Of a stretch of 64,000 nt of DNA, positions 9,242-16,228 are shown in pieces (position 1 is the stretch's first letter; every line of letters starts with the position of its first letter). The notes under the pieces are model-generated. The model made no database searches. It worked only from the letters and a program-made list of their open reading frames with translations, and had not been told where the DNA came from. Origin of the DNA: Loktanella gaetbuli (GTDB lineage Bacteria > Pseudomonadota > Alphaproteobacteria > Rhodobacterales > Rhodobacteraceae); assembly GCF_020531945.1 (NCBI RefSeq), contig NZ_JAJATZ010000003.1, positions 501,457-565,456 of the forward strand, given 5' to 3'. Both the position numbers and the translations under genes were made by a program.

Positions 9242-9934
9242 ATGCATTTCAACGATATCACTAGTGTAATTGGTGAAGACGCGTTTTCACGTTCGACATT
9301 TCAACCCGACCTGTTGGTCGAGGCGGTGCAGACCTACCTGCATGCCGACAGGCCGGGCGAACCACCCGAGGGCGCAGAGGCGCTGATCGAGAAGATCATC
9401 GGGGATTTCCGGCTCGATCCCGCTGCCGAAGCCGGGATTGATTTCAAGCCGATCCCGGATGTGGGGCAGGCGCAGTCGCTGTTGTTATCCTACCTGCACC
9501 TGACGCTTTACGACGGGTTGCAGGACGATGTTGACGGACCATCGGTGCGCCGTGCGCTGCGGGTGCTGCCCGACAGTGCGTCGGCCGGAACCGCGCTGCG
9601 CAAGGATATTCTGACCGCCGTCCAAGAGATGGACAGCGCGGAAGGTCTGGTCAAATCAATCGCGGCGCGCGCTGAAAAAGACGGCCAGTTTCGCAAGTCG
9701 CTGGAGGCAAGCCGCGATTGTTTCGCGCAAGCGATTGAGGATCTTAACCGGTCGTTCAACGGTCTGCCACCCGGTGCGCAGGGCAAAAGCCTGTCGGCGG
9801 CTGCTGCGGCCGGTGCCACGGTGATCACACTGACTGTTCTGTGCCCCGGTTGGTTTTTCCTGCTGTGTATTCTGGTGTTTATCGTTGTCGCCGGCGTCTT
9901 GATCCTTGTGTCCCGCAGACGGCGCAGGCGCTGA
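9242..9934 (+). CDS. Orphan protein with C-terminal membrane anchor
   Basis: A 230-residue protein I do not recognise. The soluble part (residues 1-about 185) is predicted largely helical and acidic. A hydrophobic C-terminal segment (VITLTVLCPGWFFLLCILVF, continuing to ILVS) followed by six arginines looks like a tail anchor with the basic end in the cytoplasm, which would place the N-terminal domain across the membrane or, if it is a re-entrant helix, on the same side. The ATG at 9242 has a GGGAGA ribosome site 6 bp upstream; an earlier ATG at 9194 has none. 108 bp separate it from the SDR gene, so it may have its own promoter. Confidence 0.65.
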   Translation: MHFNDITSVIGEDAFSRSTFQPDLLVEAVQTYLHADRPGEPPEGAEALIEKIIGDFRLDPAAEAGIDFKPIPDVGQAQSLLLSYLHLTLYDGLQDDVDGPSVRRALRVLPDSASAGTALRKDILTAVQEMDSAEGLVKSIAARAEKDGQFRKSLEASRDCFAQAIEDLNRSFNGLPPGAQGKSLSAAAAAGATVITLTVLCPGWFFLLCILVFIVVAGVLILVSRRRRRR

Positions 9935-9945
9935 TGGCCACGTCT

Positions 9946-9992
9946 GGGGGCGCTGCCCCCAGACCCCCGGGATATTTCGAAAACAGCGAATG
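9946..9992 (+). repeat. Dispersed GC-rich repeat, copy A
   Basis: The sequence begins with a GGGGGC-GCT-GCCCCC hairpin followed by AGACCCCCGGGATATTTC. The same layout (G/C hairpin, CCCC-GG block, ATATTT) recurs at about 26799, 34935, 48279 and 49866. It lies between two convergent genes. Confidence 0.55.
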
Positions 9993-9994
9993 GA

Positions 9995-11044
9995 TCAGCG
10001 GCGGCTGATCGCCCGGTCAAAGATCTGTGCGGCGCGCGCCCAGACGTCGCTGTCCGGCAGGGCGGCCAGGTGCGGCAGAAGCTGGTCTGCAAAGTCCTGC
10101 GAGGATTCCAGCGGCATCAGGGACGGCAGGTTGTCGATGGCGGTGACATCCAGCGGTGGATCATCGTGCACCCGCAGCGCTGGGGCGTCCCATGTGGTGA
10201 CGCGATCGTAGACCTTGATCGGGGAGAAATCGCTGTCGGGGTCGCAGGCGATATCGCCGATGACGGTCAGTTTGCGCGTTGCTGTCCTGGCCGAGGCGGG
10301 CACAAAAACCGGTGTGCCGGGCCGCGCAAGGATGCAATTGAGAAACAGGTCGTGCGTCAGTACCTGTGGAAAGGGGCCGCCGTGTGCGGTTTCTTCGATG
10401 TCCCAGCGGGTGGTGGCGACGCCCATTTCGCGGCACAGATCGGCGGCACCGGTGCCGACCCGTCCCTTGGCCCCGATGATCAGGGCGGTCGGGCGCTGGG
10501 TTCCGAGCGTGACAAGATCGCTTTGCAGGTCCGCCAGCAGGTGTGCGGCTGAGGGGACGGCGCGGATCGGACCCATGTCGCGACCGCGCTGTTGCGCGAT
10601 CCAGCACATCAGCGACACCGCAGCGCCAGCGTAGCCCGCCCAGTAGCCGAATGCGGCGACGCGTCGGTTCTGGTCATCGGTCAGGTATTCGAGATCAAGC
10701 AGCGTGCCGCCGCCGGCCTTGAACCTGTCCAGCAGGCGCAGCCCGTCCGGCTGTCCCTTGAACGCGTGGCCAAACATGATGTGGCGATGGCGGAGAGGGC
10801 TGCCGTCGGCGGGCAATTCCTTGAGCCCGAAGATCAGCGCGTCATCGGGCGCGTCGGTCCAGGCACCGGCAGGCGCGATATCTGCCCCGGTTGCAGCGTA
10901 GTCGGTCGTTGGCACGATGCGGTCGGGTGAATCCTCGACCGTGACCTGAAAGCCCGCCGCGATCAGCTGGGCCACGCCCTGCGGCATGATGCCGACCCGT
11001 GCCTCGTGATCGCGGGATTCGGCGCGGACCCAGAGATGTGTCAT
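9995..11044 (-). CDS. Saccharopine dehydrogenase (lysine-forming) LYS1-like protein
   Basis: A 349-residue protein of the AlaDH/PNT-N plus NAD-binding LYS1 family. The N terminus (RAESRDHEARVGIMP) and the GYWAGYAGAA segment near residue 135 are typical; ALIIGAKGRVGTGA is the dinucleotide-binding loop. Fungal LYS1 makes lysine from saccharopine; in rhodobacters, which make lysine by the diaminopimelate route, the bacterial homologue's role is uncertain (perhaps lysine breakdown or an unrelated imino-acid reduction). The start at 11044 has a GAGGA site. No lysine-pathway partner gene is adjacent. Confidence 0.85.
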   Translation of the reverse strand: MTHLWVRAESRDHEARVGIMPQGVAQLIAAGFQVTVEDSPDRIVPTTDYAATGADIAPAGAWTDAPDDALIFGLKELPADGSPLRHRHIMFGHAFKGQPDGLRLLDRFKAGGGTLLDLEYLTDDQNRRVAAFGYWAGYAGAAVSLMCWIAQQRGRDMGPIRAVPSAAHLLADLQSDLVTLGTQRPTALIIGAKGRVGTGAADLCREMGVATTRWDIEETAHGGPFPQVLTHDLFLNCILARPGTPVFVPASARTATRKLTVIGDIACDPDSDFSPIKVYDRVTTWDAPALRVHDDPPLDVTAIDNLPSLMPLESSQDFADQLLPHLAALPDSDVWARAAQIFDRAISRR

Positions 11045-11101
11045 GTCGGCAGTCCTCTTTCGTGAGTGTTGCGGTTCAGGTCAGCGGGAGCAGAACCCGC
11101 G

Positions 11102-11746
11102 TCAGTAGAACGTGCGATTGTCGGCGCGGTCGGCGGTATCGAGATGCGGCACGCTGTTGAAACTGACCAACAGCGGGCCGTGGTCGGTGACGTGGATCCT
11201 GTGGACCGAGGTATTGAAGATCGGCAGGGCAATCCGCGCCATCTGCGGGATGTCCAGCCCCAGGATGTCTGATACCGCCTGCGCGATGATGCCGCCTGAC
11301 GAAACGCACAGCACACGCTTGCCAGGCTGGGCGGCCATATCCATTACGTCGCGCACACGGTCGCGAAAGGTGTCATAGGTTTCCGCACCACCGATCTCGC
11401 CCTTGCGCCATGCGGTCAGGGTGGCTGGAAAGCGGGTGACGAAATCACTGGGGTCGTGGGCATCCGAACCGTGGACGCGCGTCATCTCGTCGGTCAGGTC
11501 ATAGTAGGCGATTTCGTTCAGGCGTGGGTCGCGATCAGCGTCCGGGTAACCCAGGTTGGTCAGCGTTTCGCGCTGGCGGCGCAGCGTCCCGGACAGCACG
11601 ACGTCATAGGGGCGGTCGTGGTCGCGCATCCAGTCGCCCAGCCACTTGGCCTGTTGGTGGCCCAGGTCAGACAGACGGTCATAGTCCGCCTCGTTCGTGG
11701 CTGCGGAATTGGCCTGCCCGTGCCGGACCAGTGTGATTTCGCCCAT
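11102..11746 (-). CDS. Histidine phosphatase (phosphoglycerate mutase-like) family protein
   Basis: A 214-residue branch-1 histidine phosphatase. The catalytic LVRHGQANS is at residues 5-13 and a second conserved His is in the C-terminal half (VCVSSGGIIAQAV takes the place where many members have SHG, so this position reads Ser-Ser-Gly: the second catalytic His appears replaced). AGGAG precedes the ATG. The substrate is unknown. It is upstream of and co-directional with the saccharopine dehydrogenase-like gene (57 bp gap). Confidence 0.85.
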   Translation of the reverse strand: MGEITLVRHGQANSAATNEADYDRLSDLGHQQAKWLGDWMRDHDRPYDVVLSGTLRRQRETLTNLGYPDADRDPRLNEIAYYDLTDEMTRVHGSDAHDPSDFVTRFPATLTAWRKGEIGGAETYDTFRDRVRDVMDMAAQPGKRVLCVSSGGIIAQAVSDILGLDIPQMARIALPIFNTSVHRIHVTDHGPLLVSFNSVPHLDTADRADNRTFY

Positions 11747-11874
11747 GTCGGTCTCCTTTGCGGTGATTGGGTAGGCGAGCGGGCGGCGATTGGCAACGGT
11801 CGCGGGCGCGGGGCGCTTGTTTACCGATTCTTCATGTGGAATGAAGCACCCTCAGGCACGGTTGGGGGCAGACG

Positions 11875-13914
11875 ATGCAAGCGGCACATATCCTGCGGGA
11901 TGTCTTTGGGTTCGATGGCTTTCGCCCGGGCCAGGAAGAGATCGTGGATGCTGTCGTCGCGGGTCAGAACACGCTGGCCATCATGCCGACGGGTGGTGGC
12001 AAATCGCTGTGTTTTCAGTTGCCAGCGATGGTGCGACCGGGTGTCACCGTCGTCATTTCGCCACTGATTGCGCTGATGCGCGACCAGGTGCGCGGCCTGC
12101 GCGAGGCGGGGGTCGCCGCTGGCGCGCTGACCTCTGGCAACACGGAGGAAGAAACCGATGCCGTCTGGCAGTCCCTGGCGGACGGATCGCTGAAACTGCT
12201 GTACATGGCACCTGAACGGCTGGCGTCATTCGGTACCCAGCGGATGCTGCGCGAGGCGGGCGTCAGCCTGATCGCCGTGGACGAGGCGCATTGCGTCAGT
12301 CAGTGGGGGCATGATTTCCGCCCTGATTACCTGCGGATCGGCGAACTGCGTGAAACGCTGGATGTGCCGCTGGCGGCATTCACGGCGACGGCGGATGCAG
12401 AAACACGCGAAGAAATCGTGCAAAAGCTGTTCGGTGGGGTGCAGCCGCAATCGTTCCTGCGCGGGTTCGATCGGCCGAACATTCATCTGGCATTTGCGGT
12501 CAAGGACGGGCCAAGAGCGCAAATCATGAACTTTGCCGGTGCCCGCAAAGGGCAGTCGGGCATCGTCTATTGCGGCACGCGGGCCAAGACGGAAACGCTG
12601 GCGCAGGCGCTGGGTCAGGCGGGACATTCGGCCTGTGCCTATCACGGCGGGATGGAGGCCGAGGCGCGGCGCGACATCGAACGGCGGTTCCAGCAAGAGG
12701 ACGGGCTGATTGTTTGTGCGACCATCGCCTTTGGCATGGGGATCGACAAACCCGATATCCGCTGGGTCGCCCATGCCGATCTGCCGAAATCTATCGAGAG
12801 CTATTATCAGGAAATCGGTCGCGCTGGGCGTGATGGCGGGCCTGCGGAAACCCTGACACTCTATGGGCCGGACGATGTGCGCTACCGGCGTCAGCAGATC
12901 GACGAAGGGTTGGCCCCACCTGAGCGGCGTGCGGCCGATCATGGCCGGTTGAACGCGCTGCTTGGTCTGGCCGAGGCGCAGGTCTGTCGCCGCCAAAACC
13001 TGTTGCGTTACTTTGGCGAGGACCCGCAGCCCTGTGGCAACTGTGATCTGTGCGATACCCCGGCAGAGGTGTTTGATGCCACGACGCCCGTGCGCATGGC
13101 CTTGTCCGCGGCGTTGCGGACCGAGGAATGGTTTGGGGCGGGTCACTTGATCGACATCGTGATGGGCGCTGATACAGCGAAAATCCGCGAGCGCGGGCAT
13201 GATGCGCTGCCGACGTTCGGCGTCGGGCGCGAGTTTTCCAAACGCCAATGGCAGGCGATTTTCCGGCAGATGATGGGGCTGGATCTGTTCCGCCCCGATC
13301 CTGCGCGGCACGGCGCACTGCGGATGACCGATGCCGCACTGCCGATCCTGCGGGGCGAGGCGCAGATCACCCTGCGCCGCGATACTGTTCAGGCGGCCAA
13401 GTTCAGCCCCGCTGTGCGCCAGATGGTGTCCGAAGAAGATGCGCCGCTGCTGTCTGCGCTCAAGGCAAAGCGCCGCGCCTTGGCCGAGGCGGCTGGCGGT
13501 CCGGCCTACATCATTTTCAACGACAAGACGCTGATCGAAATGGCGGAACGCAAACCCCAAACCCTGGACCAGATGGCCGGTATCAGCGGCGTCGGTGCGA
13601 AAAAGCTGGACAGCTACGGCCGTGCATTCCTCGAGGTGATCGCAGGTGCCGTCGAACAGGTGCACCCCGCGCGGATGAAGCTGGCCGGGCGGGCAGAGGG
13701 CGCGATCTATGACCGATTGCTGGCCGTGCAGGCTGATCTGCAACGCGGCCCGGACGGTGCGGACAAGCCGATGTCCTGCACGGCTGCGCAACTGGCCAAG
13801 GTGGCACAGCTGCGCAGCCCCGATGCGGATGCGCTGGCCCGGCTGATCGGCGAACGCCACGCGCAGCGGTTTGGTGACGCCTTTTTGGCGGTCTTGGCAG
13901 AGGGTGTGGATTAA
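11875..13914 (+). CDS. recQ: ATP-dependent DNA helicase RecQ
   Basis: A 679-residue RecQ helicase with all canonical parts: Walker A (PTGGGKS, about residue 40), DEAH box (AVDEAHCVSQWGHDFRPD), motif VI QEIGRAGRDG, the RQC zinc site (CRRQNLLRYF and CGNCDLC), a winged helix, and a C-terminal HRDC domain. It unwinds 3'-5' at forks and recombination intermediates. Its TAA stop shares the TTAA tetranucleotide with the TAA of the convergent GST gene. Confidence 0.97.
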   Translation: MQAAHILRDVFGFDGFRPGQEEIVDAVVAGQNTLAIMPTGGGKSLCFQLPAMVRPGVTVVISPLIALMRDQVRGLREAGVAAGALTSGNTEEETDAVWQSLADGSLKLLYMAPERLASFGTQRMLREAGVSLIAVDEAHCVSQWGHDFRPDYLRIGELRETLDVPLAAFTATADAETREEIVQKLFGGVQPQSFLRGFDRPNIHLAFAVKDGPRAQIMNFAGARKGQSGIVYCGTRAKTETLAQALGQAGHSACAYHGGMEAEARRDIERRFQQEDGLIVCATIAFGMGIDKPDIRWVAHADLPKSIESYYQEIGRAGRDGGPAETLTLYGPDDVRYRRQQIDEGLAPPERRAADHGRLNALLGLAEAQVCRRQNLLRYFGEDPQPCGNCDLCDTPAEVFDATTPVRMALSAALRTEEWFGAGHLIDIVMGADTAKIRERGHDALPTFGVGREFSKRQWQAIFRQMMGLDLFRPDPARHGALRMTDAALPILRGEAQITLRRDTVQAAKFSPAVRQMVSEEDAPLLSALKAKRRALAEAAGGPAYIIFNDKTLIEMAERKPQTLDQMAGISGVGAKKLDSYGRAFLEVIAGAVEQVHPARMKLAGRAEGAIYDRLLAVQADLQRGPDGADKPMSCTAAQLAKVAQLRSPDADALARLIGERHAQRFGDAFLAVLAEGVD

Positions 13915-14528
13915 CCCGCCTTGGCCGCAGGCATCAGGCCAGCGTCATAGCTGCCCATGGCCCGGTAGGCTGGCCGATCTGTGCAGCGCGCCAGCCAGTC
14001 CTGCACGACCTGGTCCGTCGGCGCAAAGGACGGCATCCAGTCGAAAGGTGAGCTGACCAGCAGGTCCACGGCGGTGAACCTGTCACCCAACAGATAGGGC
14101 TGGTCGGAGAGCGCGTTGATAAGTGCATCGCTCATCTCGGCCTTGCCACGGAAATTGGCGTGCAGCCCGGGATGGTCGAGACCCAGCAGCGTCGTGATCA
14201 TCACCGGCTCTATCACCGCGCCATAGTAGGCCAGCCAGCCCAGATACGCGCCGCGCGTCGGGTCGCCGGGTTTGGGGGCCAGTTCGCTGGGAAACAGTTC
14301 CGTCAGATACTGGATGATTGCGCCGCGTTCGCGGATCATGACGCCATCGTGGACCAGCAGGGGGACCTTGCCCTCGGGGTGGAGGTTCGCGGGATCGGCG
14401 GTGCCTCTGCCGTCCTGGCGGGCGACGTCGACCACGCGTACATCGACGCGGTCCAACGCATTCAGTTCGATCAGCAGTTGGATGATGCTCGAAGAGCGGG
14501 TGTAGGGGGCATGATAGAGGGTCAACAT
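13911..14528 (-). CDS. Glutathione S-transferase family protein
   Basis: A 205-residue GST with an N-terminal thioredoxin-like domain (LYHAPYTRSS; GKVPLLVHDG cis-Pro loop; ERGAIIQYL) and an all-helical C-terminal domain. The Ser/Tyr in the first loop would activate glutathione. It is divergent from a WYL regulator with a 72-bp gap; that pair is common and the regulator probably controls it. Substrate not predictable. Confidence 0.9.
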   Translation of the reverse strand: MLTLYHAPYTRSSSIIQLLIELNALDRVDVRVVDVARQDGRGTADPANLHPEGKVPLLVHDGVMIRERGAIIQYLTELFPSELAPKPGDPTRGAYLGWLAYYGAVIEPVMITTLLGLDHPGLHANFRGKAEMSDALINALSDQPYLLGDRFTAVDLLVSSPFDWMPSFAPTDQVVQDWLARCTDRPAYRAMGSYDAGLMPAAKAG

Positions 14529-14574
14529 CGGTTTGTCCTTTCAGGGTTGCGATGCAGCCTGAATACGAGAACAC

Positions 14575-14595
14575 TCCTGTCAGTTTCCGTCAGGA
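14575..14595. promoter_or_regulatory. Candidate operator between GST and WYL regulator
   Basis: TCCTG-N11-CAGGA is a perfect inverted repeat enclosing a direct GTCAG repeat, ending 5 bp before the regulator start in the divergent region. A regulator site here would allow autoregulation and GST control. Inference from position and symmetry only. Confidence 0.35.
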
Positions 14596-14600
14596 TCGTT

Positions 14601-15284
14601 ATGGCCCGCACCGATCGTTTGTTTCGCCTGCTCGATACGCTGCGCCGTCTGCCGCAGCCCGTGACTGCCGCGCGGTTGGCCGATGAAACGGGGGTCTCTG
14701 AACGCACCTTGTATCGTGACATCGACACGCTGCGCGCGGGCGGCGCGCTGATCGATGGTGCGCCGGGTTATGGCTATACCCTCACCGAGGATTTGGCCCT
14801 GCCGCCCCAGACGTTCACCCGCGAGGAAATCGAGGCACTGCTGCTGGGACTGGCTGAGGTGCCGCATCGGGGTGACCGCGCGCTGGCGCTGGCGGCGGAA
14901 ACTGCACTTGGCAAGATCATCGCGACATTGCCCGACCGCCAGCAGCGGCAGGCGCAACATGCTGCCGTGATGGTGCGGCGCGCAGAACGCCCTGCCGCAC
15001 CACTGGCTGACCTGTCGTTGATCCGGGCGGCAATCTGGGACGAAACGGCTGTCAGGATCAGCTATGTCGACGCGACGGGTACGCCGTCCGACCGGCGCAT
15101 CCTGCCGCTGGCGACCGTCTATGTTGATCGCGGCGTCATGATCCTGGCGTGGTGTGTTCTGCGGCAGGACTTTCGCAAGTTCATGGCGGACCGCATTCAG
15201 GGCGTTTCGGCGACAGACGAAAGTTTCCGCCCTCGCCGCACCGCGCTGCTGCGGGACTACGTGGCAATCCTGACTGCGCGGTAG
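14601..15284 (+). CDS. YafY-type HTH-WYL transcriptional regulator
   Basis: A 227-residue regulator: N-terminal HTH_11 (RLADETGVSERTLYRDIDTL, about residues 21-41) and a C-terminal WYL-family ligand-binding domain (ISYVDATG around residue 155; ILAWCVLRQDFRKF). The ATG at 14601 is used; the frame is open far upstream but that part lies antisense to the GST gene. Probably a ligand-responsive regulator of the divergent GST; ligand unknown. Confidence 0.88.
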   Translation: MARTDRLFRLLDTLRRLPQPVTAARLADETGVSERTLYRDIDTLRAGGALIDGAPGYGYTLTEDLALPPQTFTREEIEALLLGLAEVPHRGDRALALAAETALGKIIATLPDRQQRQAQHAAVMVRRAERPAAPLADLSLIRAAIWDETAVRISYVDATGTPSDRRILPLATVYVDRGVMILAWCVLRQDFRKFMADRIQGVSATDESFRPRRTALLRDYVAILTAR

Positions 15285-15356
15285 GATGCGACACGCCGCC
15301 GGGTGGCGCCCGGTGGCTGGGGTGCTACAACGTCGCGCACACTGTCCGGAGGTCCC

Positions 15357-16130
15357 ATGCTCGTCACGCTCTCGCCCGCCAAATCGCTCAACCTTGATCC
15401 CGTCGATATCACTCCGACGCAGCCTGCGTTTCAGGCCGACGCCGTGCGGCTGGCCAAGACGATGCGCGGCCAGACCCTGGGTGATCTGCGCAAACTGATG
15501 AACATTTCGGACGACCTTGCGCGGCTGAACCGCGACCGGTTCAAGGATTTTGCTGACGATCCGGCAGCGGATGCAGTGAAACCGGCGGCGCTGGCGTTCG
15601 ATGGTGACACTTATCAGGGCCTGGAGGCGAAAACGTTGTCAGAGGACGATCTTGCCTTTGCGCAGGATTGCCTGTGCATCCTGTCTGGTCTGTATGGTGT
15701 GTTGCGCCCGCTGGATGCGATCCAGCCCTATCGGCTGGAAATGGGCAGCCGGCTGAAAACGCGGCGTGGCGCGAACCTCTATGATTATTGGGGCGATACG
15801 ATTGCCAAGGCGCTGAATGCCCGTGCGGCAGAACGTGGCACCGACGCGCTGCTGAATTGCGCAAGTCAGGAATATTTCAACGCGGCCCAGACGCCCGCGC
15901 TGAAACTGCGGGTCATCACGCCCAAGTTCCTCGAAGTGAAGGACGACCGCCCGCGCATGGTCAGCTTTTTCGCGAAACGCGCGCGGGGTGCGATGGCGCG
16001 CTACGTGGTGGAAAACCGCCTGACCGATATCAATGACGTCAAAGGGTTCAACAGCGGCGGTTACGCCTACGATCCCGATTTGTCAGAGGGCGACACTTGG
16101 GCGTTCGTGCGGGATTATCCGACCCAATAG
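15357..16130 (+). CDS. yaaA: Peroxide stress protein YaaA
   Basis: A 257-residue YaaA/DUF328 protein starting MLVTLSPAKSLN with the family signatures LSGLYGVLRPLD and ETR-like basic residues, and VKGFNSGGY near the C terminus. YaaA lowers free intracellular iron during hydrogen peroxide stress in E. coli and binds DNA through a helix-hairpin-helix. The ATG at 15357 follows GGAGG by 4 bp. Under oxygen-exposed phototrophic growth such a function would be useful; no peroxide-regulator site is visible. Confidence 0.95.
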   Translation: MLVTLSPAKSLNLDPVDITPTQPAFQADAVRLAKTMRGQTLGDLRKLMNISDDLARLNRDRFKDFADDPAADAVKPAALAFDGDTYQGLEAKTLSEDDLAFAQDCLCILSGLYGVLRPLDAIQPYRLEMGSRLKTRRGANLYDYWGDTIAKALNARAAERGTDALLNCASQEYFNAAQTPALKLRVITPKFLEVKDDRPRMVSFFAKRARGAMARYVVENRLTDINDVKGFNSGGYAYDPDLSEGDTWAFVRDYPTQ

Positions 16131-16228
16131 GACAAACTGGCGCAAAGAATCGGCAATCTGTCGTCTGTGTCATGTGACGGGCCGGGCATCGCGCGCTAGG
16201 ATCGTTACAGTCCCGATGGAGCGACCCG

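Noticed and set aside
12226..13860. A 544-codon minus-strand ORF
   Set aside because: Lies wholly antisense to recQ, whose motifs are complete; typical shadow of GC-rich coding DNA.
14160..14600. Upstream extension of the WYL regulator ORF
   Set aside because: It is antisense to the GST gene and would remove the divergent promoter; the HTH starts right after ATG 14601.
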